Below, one piece after another: positions 16,132 through 24,410 of a DNA stretch of 64,000 nt. The translations under genes and the position numbers were made by a program. Origin of the DNA: Azonexaceae bacterium. GTDB lineage: Bacteria; Pseudomonadota; Gammaproteobacteria; Burkholderiales; Rhodocyclaceae. Location of the stretch: the NCBI GenBank assembly GCA_013335535.1, contig JAAXVL010000014.1:1-64000 (forward strand), read 5' to 3'. Below the pieces are notes generated by a model. That model ran no database searches. It saw nothing but the letters and a program-made list of their open reading frames with translations, and was not told the origin of the DNA. The stretch's first letter is position 1; every line of letters starts with the position of its first letter.

Positions 16132-16875
16132 ATGGCCCAGCCTGACGACGCCGAACTGCCCTTCTCGCTGCTCCAGTACTACGCGACCTCGCCCTATCCG
16201 TGCAGCTACCTGCCCGACCGCGAGGCACGTTCGCAGGTGGCGACGCCGGCCCACCTGATCGACAGCGAAATCTACAGCACCCTGGTTCGGGCCGGTTTCC
16301 GGCGCAGCGGCATCTTCACCTACCGGCCGCATTGCGACCAATGCCAGGCCTGCGTGCCGGTGCGCCTGCCGGTCGCCGAGCTGCAGCCCAACCGCAGCCA
16401 GCGGCGGGCCTCAAAGCACCACGCCAACCTGCGCGCCCGCGAGCTGCCGCTGCTCTACTACGAAGAGCATTACCTGCTCTACAACCGCTACCAGCAGGCC
16501 CGCCACCCCGGCGGCGGCATGGACGAAGACAGCCACGACCAGTACGCCCAGTTCCTCCTGCAAAGCCGCGTCGACACACGCCTGATCGAGTTTTCCGAGA
16601 ACAGCGTCGTGCGCATGGTGAGCCTGATCGACGTCCTCGACGACGGCCTGTCGTCGGTCTACACCTTTTACGATCCGGATGTCCCGAACGCCAGTTTCGG
16701 CACCTACAACATCCTGTGGCAAGCCGCCCAGTGTGCCGCGCTCGGTCTGCCCTACCTGTACCTCGGCTACTGGATTGCCGAAAGCCGAAAAATGGCCTAC
16801 AAATCGGCCTTCCAGCCCATCGAAGGATTGATCGACGGGCACTGGATTCCTCTCCCCAAACCGGAAACCCCATGA
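16132..16875 (+). CDS. bpt: Aspartate/glutamate leucyltransferase
   Basis: 247 residues from the ATG at 16132, two bases after aat. Bpt/ATE family: [16 protein letters not shown], the Cys-rich [39 protein letters not shown] and a C-terminal GNAT-like part ([19 protein letters not shown]). It transfers Leu from Leu-tRNA to proteins with N-terminal Asp or Glu. Its stop overlaps the next ATG (ATGA). Confidence 0.95.
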   Translation: MAQPDDAELPFSLLQYYATSPYPCSYLPDREARSQVATPAHLIDSEIYSTLVRAGFRRSGIFTYRPHCDQCQACVPVRLPVAELQPNRSQRRASKHHANLRARELPLLYYEEHYLLYNRYQQARHPGGGMDEDSHDQYAQFLLQSRVDTRLIEFSENSVVRMVSLIDVLDDGLSSVYTFYDPDVPNASFGTYNILWQAAQCAALGLPYLYLGYWIAESRKMAYKSAFQPIEGLIDGHWIPLPKPETP

Positions 16876-17555
16876 ACCTCCGCTCCCTGTCGGCACTGCT
16901 GCTGGCATTGCTCGTGCCTTTGTGCGCCTTCGCCGAAGACGAACGCGTTGCCTACACCTGCGACAACAACAGCCGCATCGACATTTCATTCTCGGCCGAT
17001 TTGTCTGGCCGACCGCAGGCCGCGCTCCATTTCGCCGACCAAGCAGTTGTCCTGCCGCAAGTGCCGGCCGCGTCCGGCGCGCTGTATCGCAGCGGCGACA
17101 TTCGTCTGGCCACCAAGGGCGACGACGCCATTTTCGAAGACGGCAAGGGCAACCTGCGCCGTTGCTCGCGCGGCAACACAGCGCCGGTCATGCCACAGGC
17201 CGCAGCGCGGCCAGCGGCGGCCAGCAGCTTCATCGATATTACCGGCACGGTCAGCTACCTTGCCCGCATCGCCCTGCCGCCAAACGCCATACTCAAGATT
17301 CGCATCCAGTCCGGCCAGCGGACGCTGGCCGATCAGCGCTACGAACTGAACGGCGCCCAAGTGCCGATTCCCTTCAGCGCGACGGTCGACCGCGACCTGA
17401 TGGGGAAAAAAGCCAGGGCCACCGTCAGTGCGCGTATCGAGGCCGGCGGCAAGCTGCTGTTCGCCAGCGCCAAACCCGCGCCGGCCATCCAGAATGGCCA
17501 ACCGGTTCCGGTCGACATCGTGCTCAAACCGGCACCCCGTGTCACGGCACGCTAA
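16872..17555 (+). CDS. Secreted MliC-YbaY fusion protein (putative lysozyme inhibitor)
   Basis: 227 residues with a signal peptide (about 1-21, ending LCAFA). Residues ~25-105 resemble MliC/PliC inhibitors of C-type lysozyme: [15 protein letters not shown], then [19 protein letters not shown] and a closing Cys. Residues ~118-220 resemble the YbaY/YscW beta-sandwich domain: [19 protein letters not shown] and [10 protein letters not shown]. There is no lipobox, so the protein is probably soluble in the periplasm. The combination suggests defence of the envelope against host or predator lysozyme; function is inferred from domains only. It is translationally coupled to bpt. Confidence 0.75.
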   Translation: MNLRSLSALLLALLVPLCAFAEDERVAYTCDNNSRIDISFSADLSGRPQAALHFADQAVVLPQVPAASGALYRSGDIRLATKGDDAIFEDGKGNLRRCSRGNTAPVMPQAAARPAAASSFIDITGTVSYLARIALPPNAILKIRIQSGQRTLADQRYELNGAQVPIPFSATVDRDLMGKKARATVSARIEAGGKLLFASAKPAPAIQNGQPVPVDIVLKPAPRVTAR

Positions 17556-17961
17556 GCGCCGCGGCTGGGCGCTGGCCGGCGCCTTGCTACTATGCTCTGC
17601 AGCCCATGCCACGACAGACGAAACGGTAAGCTGTCACGTCAGCTACGGCGGGGCGACCACGATCGTCGAAGCTCGCCCCACCGCCTCGCCTTACACCGTG
17701 GCGCCGACCGACTTCGGCTCCTATCTGCAGTTCCGCATCGTTTTTCGCACCGAGCCGGCCGATCTCGCCAGCATCAAGCTGTACACCTACGCCCACCACA
17801 AGGACGTCGACGGCCGTCCGCCCATCCATCAGGCAACCTACGCCTACCCGCCGGTCAACGCCGGCCGCTACGGCTTCACCGGACTGAACCACGCCTACGA
17901 ACCGCGCTACGGCCTCGTCCTCGACTATTGGTGCGAGCTGCGCGAGGGCATTTCAAAATGA
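17539..17961 (+). CDS. Small secreted protein of unknown function
   Basis: 140 residues from a GTG at 17539, the only start that gives a complete signal sequence (RRGWALAGALLLCSAAHA). This overlaps the upstream gene by 17 bases. The mature part has CHVSYGGATTIVEA near its N-terminus, PYTVAPTDFGSYLQFRIVF and LDYWCELREG near the C-terminus, with two cysteines (CHV and YWC) that could form a disulfide. I do not recognise the family; it looks like a periplasmic beta-rich domain. The last codons lie inside a copy of the dispersed repeat. Confidence 0.65.
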   Translation: MSRHAKRRGWALAGALLLCSAAHATTDETVSCHVSYGGATTIVEARPTASPYTVAPTDFGSYLQFRIVFRTEPADLASIKLYTYAHHKDVDGRPPIHQATYAYPPVNAGRYGFTGLNHAYEPRYGLVLDYWCELREGISK

Positions 17962-17985
17962 GCCGATTTTTCCGGTTGACCGTGG
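17949..17985 (-). repeat. Dispersed repeat copy spanning the junction of two coupled genes
   Basis: The reverse complement reads CCACGGTCAACCGGAAA, a few bases, then a partly conserved tail ending TTTTGAAATG. It covers the last codons of the preceding gene, the ATGA overlap and the first nine codons of the CapA-like gene, where it encodes MSRFFRLTV. Confidence 0.75.
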
Positions 17986-18926
17986 CAACGGCCTTCCTGT
18001 TCGCCACCACCGTTCACGCCGAGCCAATGACGCTCATTTTCGCCGGCGACGTCATGCTCGACGACGGCCCCGGCCGGCTCATCGCCCGGTGCGGTGACCC
18101 GCTCGCCCCTTTCGCCAAAATCCTCAAGGCCGCCGACTACCGCATTGCCAACCTCGAAACCTCGGTCGCCGGAAGTGGCAAGCGCCTCGCCGGCAAGCCC
18201 TACACCTTCCGCGCCCACCCGCGCACGCTGCGCGTCATGAAAGGCCGCTTCGACGCCGTCACGCTGGCCAACAACCACGTTGGCGACTACGGCAATGCCG
18301 CCCTGCTCGAAACCATGCAGCGCCTCGACACGGCCGGCATCGCCCATTTCGGCGCCGGCAAGAACCTCGTCGAGGCCCACAAGCCGTTGTGGATCGAACG
18401 CCGGGGCCTCAAGATCGCCGTCCTCGGCTACAACGAATTCGCCCCCCGCGCCTTCGAAGCCGGTGCCAACACGCCGGGCACGGCATGGAGCGAGGACGAT
18501 CACGTGATCAGCGACATCCGCGCCGCCAAGGCGGCCGGCGCCGACCTCATCATTCCCTTCATGCACTGGGGCTGGGAATACGATCCGGCCGCCAGCCCGC
18601 GCCTGCAAAGCTTCGCCCGGCGCATGATCGACGAAGGCGCCAGCATGGTCGTCGGCAGCCACCCGCACGTGACGCAAGGTGCCGACGTCTATCAGGGCAA
18701 GCCGATCATCTACAGCCTCGGCAACTTCGTCTTCGACGGCTTCGACGCCCCGGAAGCCAGAGTCGGCTGGCTGCTCCGCCTCAAACTCGACAAAACCGGC
18801 GTGCTCGAATGGGACACGCTGGCCGCCCACATGGACAAGCACGGCACCCCGCACCCCGTTCCCGGTGCCCTGAGCCCCTGCGGCAAGGCTGGCGACACGC
18901 AGCTTGCTCAGTGCCGGAACCCCTGA
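17958..18926 (+). CDS. CapA/PgsA-like periplasmic metallophosphoesterase
   Basis: 322 residues. A signal peptide ends near residue 21 (VHA). Motifs of the CapA family (Pfam PGA_cap): IFAGDVMLDDGPG, IANLETSV, VTLANNHVGDYGN, IPFMHWGWEY and VVGSHPHVTQGADVY, followed by IYSLGNFVFDG. Family members act in poly-gamma-glutamate capsule export or as phosphoesterases of unknown substrate; no pgsBC genes are present, so capsule synthesis is doubtful. Its first codons derive from a dispersed repeat copy. It is coupled to the preceding gene by ATGA. Confidence 0.85.
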   Translation: MSRFFRLTVATAFLFATTVHAEPMTLIFAGDVMLDDGPGRLIARCGDPLAPFAKILKAADYRIANLETSVAGSGKRLAGKPYTFRAHPRTLRVMKGRFDAVTLANNHVGDYGNAALLETMQRLDTAGIAHFGAGKNLVEAHKPLWIERRGLKIAVLGYNEFAPRAFEAGANTPGTAWSEDDHVISDIRAAKAAGADLIIPFMHWGWEYDPAASPRLQSFARRMIDEGASMVVGSHPHVTQGADVYQGKPIIYSLGNFVFDGFDAPEARVGWLLRLKLDKTGVLEWDTLAAHMDKHGTPHPVPGALSPCGKAGDTQLAQCRNP

Positions 18927-18958
18927 ACCAACCCTGCCACAGAGAGGACAGCCCCCAC

Positions 18959-19408
18959 ATGGACACCCGCTTTCTCGACGACCTCACTCCCGGCCAGCGT
19001 TTCACCTCGCCGGGACTGACGCTGACTGAAGCCGAGATCATCGACTTCGCCTGGCGCTACGACCCGCAACCCTTCCATCTCGACGCCAACGCCGCCGCCG
19101 ACTCGCCGTATGGCGGGCTGATCGCCAGCGGCTTCCAGAGCCTGGCCATCTGCTTCCGGCTGTTCATCCAGTCCGGCGTGCTGGCCGACTCGAGCATGGG
19201 TTCGCCGGGCATCGACGAGTTGCGCTGGCTGGCGCCGGTGCGGCCGGGCGATACGCTGCACAGCGAAATTGAAGTGCTCGAGGTCAAGCCGTCGAATTCG
19301 AAACCGGATCGCGGCATTGCCCGCCTGAAGTATCAGGCGGTGAACCAGCGCGGAGAGGCGGTGCTGACCTTCATCGTCATGCATCTGCTGCGCCGCAAAC
19401 CGGACTGA
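18959..19408 (+). CDS. MaoC-like (R)-hydratase / dehydratase
   Basis: 149 residues with a hot-dog fold: TPGQRFTSPGLTLTEAEIIDFAWRYDPQPFHLD contains the hydratase motif with Asp and His, followed by YGGLIASGFQSLAICFRLF. Such proteins hydrate enoyl-CoA or enoyl-thioesters; the substrate is unknown. AGAGAGGA precedes the ATG at 18959. A dispersed repeat copy follows 15 bases after the stop. Confidence 0.88.
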   Translation: MDTRFLDDLTPGQRFTSPGLTLTEAEIIDFAWRYDPQPFHLDANAAADSPYGGLIASGFQSLAICFRLFIQSGVLADSSMGSPGIDELRWLAPVRPGDTLHSEIEVLEVKPSNSKPDRGIARLKYQAVNQRGEAVLTFIVMHLLRRKPD

Positions 19409-19422
19409 AGCCGTCGCGCAGC

Positions 19423-19460
19423 GATTTCAATTTTGGCTGTTATTTCCGGTTGACCGTGTA
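19423..19460 (-). repeat. Dispersed repeat, near-full copy
   Basis: The reverse complement reads ACACGGTCAACCGGAAA (one mismatch), a few bases, then GCCAAAATTGAAAT. It lies between the MaoC and lemA genes. Confidence 0.8.
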
Positions 19461-19546
19461 AGTCGCGAGGGCGGACCAAACTTTACCCGCCCGGAAATAT
19501 CGCGATGGTATGCTGTCCCGCGAACCATTTTTCGGGAGCCACTTCC

Positions 19547-20152
19547 ATGCGCATTCGTCTTTACTCCATCCTCGTCCTCATCGCCAGCCTGCTCTCCGGC
19601 TGCGGTTACAACCAGATCCAGATCAACGACGAAGGCGTCAACGCCGCCTGGTCCGAGGTGCTCAACCAGTACAAGCGCCGAGCGGACCTGATCCCCAATC
19701 TCGTTTCCGTCGTCCAGGGCTACGCCGCGCATGAAAAGGAAGTGCTGACCCGCGTCACCGAGGCCCGCGCCAACGTCGCCGGCATGAAAGTCACGCCCGA
19801 ACTGATCAATGACGAGGCCGCCTTCGCCAAATTCCAGAAGGCGCAGGGCGAGCTCTCCGGCGCGCTGTCCCGCCTGCTCGTGGTCGCCGAGAACTACCCG
19901 AACCTCAAGGCCGACGCCAATTTCCGTGATTTGCAGGCGCAGCTTGAAGGCACCGAAAACCGCATCACCGTGGCCCGCAACCGCTACATCGAGACGGTGC
20001 GCGTCTATAACATTTCAGTGCGCACCTTCCCGAACAACCTGACGGCCATGGTCATGGGCTACAAGCCCAAGGCCAACTTCACGGTCGAGGACGAGAAGGC
20101 CATTTCGACACCGCCGGTCATCAAGTTCGACGCCCCGGCTGCCGCCAAGTAA
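19547..20152 (+). CDS. lemA: LemA family lipoprotein
   Basis: 201 residues from the ATG at 19547 (GGGAG upstream). The signal ends LLSGC (Cys19), so it is probably a lipoprotein. LemA features: EGVNAAWSEVLNQYKRRADLIPNLV, ENYPNLKADANFRDLQAQLEGTENRI and YNISVRTFPNNL; mostly helical, coiled-coil prone. LemA commonly precedes TPM-domain (YgcG) genes, as here, but its function is not established. Confidence 0.93.
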   Translation: MRIRLYSILVLIASLLSGCGYNQIQINDEGVNAAWSEVLNQYKRRADLIPNLVSVVQGYAAHEKEVLTRVTEARANVAGMKVTPELINDEAAFAKFQKAQGELSGALSRLLVVAENYPNLKADANFRDLQAQLEGTENRITVARNRYIETVRVYNISVRTFPNNLTAMVMGYKPKANFTVEDEKAISTPPVIKFDAPAAAK

Positions 20153-20158
20153 GCCTTG

Positions 20159-21004
20159 ATGTTCCGCTGGCTCGCCGCTCTCTGTTTCGCGCTCTTGCCG
20201 CTGCTCGGCTGGAGCGCCAACGAGGTGGCGCTGCCGGCGCTGACCGAACGCGTCACCGACCTGACCGGCACGCTGTCGGCCGAGGATAAAGCCGGGCTGA
20301 CAGCCAGCCTGGCCGCGCTGGAAAAGGACAAGGGCGCGCAAATCGTCATCGTGTTGCTGCCGACGACGCAGCCGGAAAGCATCGAGCAATTCGGCATCAG
20401 GCTGGCTGAAAAATGGAAAATCGGCCGCAAGGGGGTTGATGATGGCGTAATCGTCATCGTCGCCAAGAACGACCGGCGCATGCGCATCGAAGTCGGCTAC
20501 GGGCTGGAGGGCGCCATTCCCGACGCCATTGCCAAGCGCATCGTGGCCGAACAGATGGCGCCGCGTTTCCGCGAGGGTGACTTTGCCGGCGGCCTGCGCG
20601 CCACCGTGGCGACGCTCGACAAGGTCATTCGCGGCGAACCGCTGCCCGCCCCCGTCGTGCACACCGCCGCGAGCGGCACTGACACTGGCGATGCACTGAC
20701 CTTCCTGCTCATCGTCTTCTTCATGGCCGGCGTCATCCGCTCGATGTTCGGCCTCCTTGGTTCGCTGGCGGTGTCCGGTATTGCCGGCTGGCTGGCGTGG
20801 ACCATCTTCGCCTCGCTCGGTCTGGCCGGCGGCGCCGCGCTGGTCGCCTTCGTGCTCTCCTTTATCCGCCTCGGCCGTGGAGGCTGGTCCTCCGGTGGTC
20901 GAGGCGGCTTCCCCGGCGGCTTTGGCGGCGGCTCCTCGGGTGGCGGCGGATTTTCCGGCGGCGGCGGTGGATTCGGTGGCGGCGGCGCTTCGGGGAACTG
21001 GTGA
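20159..21004 (+). CDS. TPM-domain membrane protein (YgcG-like)
   Basis: 281 residues from the ATG at 20159; a TTG three bases earlier is less likely. It has a signal peptide (about 1-20), then a TPM domain (about 25-160: VTDLTGTLSAEDKAGL, IEQFGIRLAEKWKIGRKGVDDG, RIEVGYGLEGAIPDAIAKRI). Two transmembrane helices (about 185-240) and a Gly/Ser-rich tail typical of YgcG proteins follow. TPM domains have been reported with phosphatase activity, but the bacterial role is unknown. It forms a lemA-TPM-TPM run. Confidence 0.9.
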   Translation: MFRWLAALCFALLPLLGWSANEVALPALTERVTDLTGTLSAEDKAGLTASLAALEKDKGAQIVIVLLPTTQPESIEQFGIRLAEKWKIGRKGVDDGVIVIVAKNDRRMRIEVGYGLEGAIPDAIAKRIVAEQMAPRFREGDFAGGLRATVATLDKVIRGEPLPAPVVHTAASGTDTGDALTFLLIVFFMAGVIRSMFGLLGSLAVSGIAGWLAWTIFASLGLAGGAALVAFVLSFIRLGRGGWSSGGRGGFPGGFGGGSSGGGGFSGGGGGFGGGGASGNW

Positions 21005-21008
21005 AACC

Positions 21009-21503
21009 ATGCTGACACGCCTGCTCAAACACCTTTCATCGCCCGGCTGGTGGGCCAGACGCGCTTTCCGCGCCGACGATCTGGCAGCCATCGGCGCCGC
21101 GGTCAAAGCTTCCGAAATCAGGCATCGCGGCGAAATCCGCATCGCCATCGAAGGCCCGCTGCCGCTCCGCGCCCTGCTTCGCAACGAAACCTGCCGCGAC
21201 CGCGCGGCAAATCTCTTCCAGTCGCTCGGCGTGGCCGAAACGCGTGAAGCGATCGGCATCCTCGTTTATGTTCAACTGGTCGACCGCCGGGTCGAAATCC
21301 TCGCCGACAAAGGCATTTCCACCCTCGTCCCACCCACCGAATGGGAAGCGATCTGCCGCCAGATGGAAAGCGCGTTTGCCATCGGGAATTACCAACGCGG
21401 GATGGTGGACGCCATCAAGCACATCACCACACTGCTCGCCCAGCACTTCCCGGCCAGCGGCGACAACCCGAACGAACTCGACGACGCGCCAACCATCCTT
21501 TGA
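21009..21503 (+). CDS. Second TPM-domain protein
   Basis: 164 residues, starting four bases after the previous stop. It contains a TPM-like domain (ASEIRHRGEIRIAIEGPLPL, RNETCRDRAANLFQSLGVAETREAIGILVYV, ILADKGISTLVPPTEWEAIC) without a signal peptide, membrane helices or Gly-rich tail. It is the usual third member of lemA/ygcG clusters, probably cytoplasmic and of unknown function. Confidence 0.87.
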   Translation: MLTRLLKHLSSPGWWARRAFRADDLAAIGAAVKASEIRHRGEIRIAIEGPLPLRALLRNETCRDRAANLFQSLGVAETREAIGILVYVQLVDRRVEILADKGISTLVPPTEWEAICRQMESAFAIGNYQRGMVDAIKHITTLLAQHFPASGDNPNELDDAPTIL

Positions 21504-21558
21504 GTGCAAGCTACAAGCTCGAACGTGCCGGCCAGGCAAGATTACCGGAGGTTCTCCC

Positions 21559-22101
21559 ATGCAAGCATTGAACCTTAGCAAGGCCTTTACCCTGATCGAA
21601 CCGGGGCCTGTCGTCCTCGTCACCACCCATGACGGCGGGAAAGACAACATCATGACCATCTCGTGGACGATGGTGATGGATTTCACCCCGGTATTCGCCA
21701 TCACCACGGGCCAATGGAATCACTCCTTCGCGGCCCTGCAAAAGCATCGCGAGTGCGTCATCGCCATTCCCACCGTCGACCTGCTCGATACGGTCGTTGG
21801 CATAGGTACGTGCTCCGGAGCAGACACCGACAAGTTCACGAGATTCAATCTCACGCCACTCCGGTCCAAACTCGTCAAGCCGCCCCTGATCAAGGAATGC
21901 CTCGCCAACATCGAGTGCAAGGTCATCGACATCATCGAAAAGCACAACATCGTCGTGCTGGAAGCAGTCGCCGCCTACATCGACAGTGAACGAAAGGAAA
22001 GGCGAACGATTCACGCCGTGGGCGACGGCACCTTCATCGTCGACGGCCGCAAGATCGACCGGAAGAAGATGATGGCCGCCAAGCTCCCGCCGGGTGTTTA
22101 G
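21559..22101 (+). CDS. Flavin reductase-like FMN-binding protein
   Basis: 180 residues from the ATG at 21559 with GGAGG upstream. It has a split-barrel FMN-binding fold of the flavin reductase/DIM6 type: PGPVVLVTTHDGGKDNIMTISW, NHSFAALQKHRECVIAIP and GIGTCSGADTDKF. Such proteins bind FMN and may reduce flavin with NAD(P)H; the physiological partner is unknown. The 263 bases downstream hold a 17-bp tandem repeat and no gene. Confidence 0.87.
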   Translation: MQALNLSKAFTLIEPGPVVLVTTHDGGKDNIMTISWTMVMDFTPVFAITTGQWNHSFAALQKHRECVIAIPTVDLLDTVVGIGTCSGADTDKFTRFNLTPLRSKLVKPPLIKECLANIECKVIDIIEKHNIVVLEAVAAYIDSERKERRTIHAVGDGTFIVDGRKIDRKKMMAAKLPPGV

Positions 22102-22229
22102 TGTTCGACGGTTTGGCCAATGACTCAAAACGGCCAGGAGCGGATGGCTAACCATTCCCGAAAGCCGTCATTTGAATGACTACTTTGCATCTGCGGACTC
22201 AGGCCACTCTAATGCATCGGCTATTCTAT

Positions 22230-22263
22230 GAGACGGGTGGCATCAAGAGACGGGTGGCATCGA
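22230..22263. repeat. 17-bp tandem duplication
   Basis: Two copies of GAGACGGGTGGCATCAA (the second ending GA) lie head to tail in the gap between the flavin reductase gene and the octahaem cytochrome gene. A related GGCATGG follows. No function is apparent. Confidence 0.6.
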
Positions 22264-22364
22264 TAGCCATCGTATGGCATGGCTGAAATGTAGGGGCGAT
22301 ATAAAGAGCCGGAAATGGTTGTAGGGCTATCAAGGTTCACCGAACCAGACAAGCAATTGCTGGG

Positions 22365-24407
22365 CTATTTGTATTCCTCTATCCGTTCAAGGCTACGGCT
22401 GATACCTGGATCGTTTGGATTCAATTTTCGGGCCGAACGCAGTTCTTCTACCGCGCTTTCTCGTTTGCCTTGGCGGGCCAGAAGGACGCCCAATGCGTAA
22501 TGCACTTCGGCTTTGCTTCCAGTAACTGCCATGCCGGCGCGCAGCAGTTGTTCGGCTTCGTCAAAGCGATTTTCATCTGCCAGCCACTCGGCGAGTTCCA
22601 GGCGGGCTGCAAGGAATCCGGGGTCCTGCTGCAAGGCGCGTTGATAGTGAACAAGCGCCTGTTGCAGTTGACGGCGCTGGCGGTGGAAATTAGCCAGGTT
22701 GAGCTGGGCGGCCGGCATATCGGCCATGGCAGTCTGCGCGGCAACGAAATCGGACAGCGCGCGGCGCAGGGTTGGACGCTGCGCCGACGGCACCAGCCGC
22801 TGGTCAAAGTTGAGCAGACTACGCGCGGCGGCGATGCGCACGGCGCGGACCGGATCATCGATCAAGGGCAGAAGCAGGCGCACGGCCCGCTCATCCTGCC
22901 AGGCGCCGACCACCATCGCTGCGACACTGCGCACCGCCGGATCGGGATCGCGTAGCGTGGCTACGGGGAGACGCCGCGGCGCCAGCTGGCCGAACAGTTC
23001 GCTGGCCGTCGCACGCACGATGCCCGGCTGCGCGGCGTCGACGGCCAGCCCGGCCAGCGCATCGAGCCCGCCCGGCTGCCGCTCGCGCGCCGCCATCAGG
23101 ATTTCGCCGTAGTGCGGCGGCTGGCTGCGTTTTCCGAACTGTCGCTCGAGCACGGCCGACGCCCAGGCGGCATCGCGGTCCTGATGGCAGGTGGTGCACG
23201 CATTCGGCGTTTGCAACTGACGCGAAAGGTCCGGGCGGGGAATGCGAATCGCGTGGTCGCGCCGGCCGTGCACCACCATGTAATTGGTCGCCGGCATATG
23301 GCAGGCGACGCACTGGCTGCCGCTGGCGCCGGGCACATGGAAGTGGTGCTCGGGCGACTCGTAGTTACGTGCCTTGAGACCAGGAAAGGCCGGGTTGGGC
23401 GTCGCGCCATGACAGCGGGTGCACAGCGCATTGCCCTCGGCCAGCAGCTTGCCGCTGTGCATGGCATGACAGTCGGCGCAGGTGACGCCGGCCTGATACA
23501 TGCGGCTCTGTCGGAAGGAGCCGTATTCAAAGACTTCGGCCAGTTGCTGGCCGTCGGGGTGATATAGATCGGGACGCAGCGTATCCGGCTGGTAGTTGTC
23601 GAGCAGTGCACCGCCGGTCTGGGTTTCCTCACGCAATCGGGTGCGCCGCGCGTGACAGGCGGCGCATTGATCGACGAGGGGCGCGGCGAAGGGAAGACCG
23701 TAGCCCGGCAGCCTGAGCGCGCGCTTTTGGCCGGCCGCCGCGACATGCCGGGCACCAGGGCCGTGGCAGGCCTGACATCCTACATTGGGGGCCGCCCAGG
23801 TCGTTTTATAAACGTCGGCTTGCTGATCGTAGCCCTTGCGCAAGGCGGTGGTGTGACACTCGGCGCACATCAGGTTCCAGCCCTGGTAGCGCCCGGTCCA
23901 GTGCAGGGATTCGCCGGGTTTCGCCGGTTCGTCGGCTTGCAGGTCGAACCAGCGGTGGCGCGCCGTGTCCCAGGCGATCGTGAATGCCTGCAGGCGACCG
24001 CCCGCCTGCGGCACGAGGTATTGCTGCAGCGGCCGAAGGCCAAAGGTGTACGCGACGGGAAACTCGCCGCTGCGGCCATCCGCCCCGGCCGAGGCAATGC
24101 TGAAGAGCCCCTGCCTGACGTGGAATGTCGTTGCGCCCGATGCGCCGGTAAATTTTTGATCGGCGAAGTTCGCCAGCACCGTCCCCGGCTCGGCCGCCTG
24201 CATCGCCTGGCTGTGTTTTGAGGTGCGCCAGTCAGCCGCCGTCGCCGGGTGACAATTGGCACATGCACTGTCCGCGACGTAACCAGGACGCACCTCGCCG
24301 TGGGGCGACAGGCTTGCCGCCGGCGCCGCCAGGGCGTTTACAAACGCGATGAGGCCGGCGATGCATTTGAGGCTGCGGCTCAAGCGGGGCGCGACGATGG
24401 AAGGCAT
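22365..24407 (-). CDS. Periplasmic octahaem cytochrome c with HEAT and TPR domains
   Basis: 680 residues. A signal sequence (about 12-32) is followed by eight CxxCH haem-binding motifs beginning at residues 49, 181, 211, 248, 310, 329, 366 and 404. The first is in YVADSACANCHPATAADW, the form seen in cytochrome c554-like proteins. Residues ~450-550 carry HEAT-like repeats (DPVRAVRIAAARSLL) and ~570-680 TPR repeats (LHYQRALQQDPGFLAARLELAEW). Proteins of this layout are widespread but poorly characterised; periplasmic electron transfer or redox catalysis with partner binding is inferred. It starts three bases after the IclR gene, so the two are co-transcribed. Confidence 0.88.
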   Translation of the reverse strand: MPSIVAPRLSRSLKCIAGLIAFVNALAAPAASLSPHGEVRPGYVADSACANCHPATAADWRTSKHSQAMQAAEPGTVLANFADQKFTGASGATTFHVRQGLFSIASAGADGRSGEFPVAYTFGLRPLQQYLVPQAGGRLQAFTIAWDTARHRWFDLQADEPAKPGESLHWTGRYQGWNLMCAECHTTALRKGYDQQADVYKTTWAAPNVGCQACHGPGARHVAAAGQKRALRLPGYGLPFAAPLVDQCAACHARRTRLREETQTGGALLDNYQPDTLRPDLYHPDGQQLAEVFEYGSFRQSRMYQAGVTCADCHAMHSGKLLAEGNALCTRCHGATPNPAFPGLKARNYESPEHHFHVPGASGSQCVACHMPATNYMVVHGRRDHAIRIPRPDLSRQLQTPNACTTCHQDRDAAWASAVLERQFGKRSQPPHYGEILMAARERQPGGLDALAGLAVDAAQPGIVRATASELFGQLAPRRLPVATLRDPDPAVRSVAAMVVGAWQDERAVRLLLPLIDDPVRAVRIAAARSLLNFDQRLVPSAQRPTLRRALSDFVAAQTAMADMPAAQLNLANFHRQRRQLQQALVHYQRALQQDPGFLAARLELAEWLADENRFDEAEQLLRAGMAVTGSKAEVHYALGVLLARQGKRESAVEELRSARKLNPNDPGISRSLERIEEYK

Positions 24408-24410
24408 GGG

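Noticed and set aside
19469..19492. GGGCGG/CCGCCC hairpin before lemA as a terminator
   Set aside because: Short six-base stem with a 12-base loop and no T tract on either side.
22230..22263. Tandem 17-bp units as a CRISPR array
   Set aside because: Only two adjacent copies with no spacer and no cas genes nearby.
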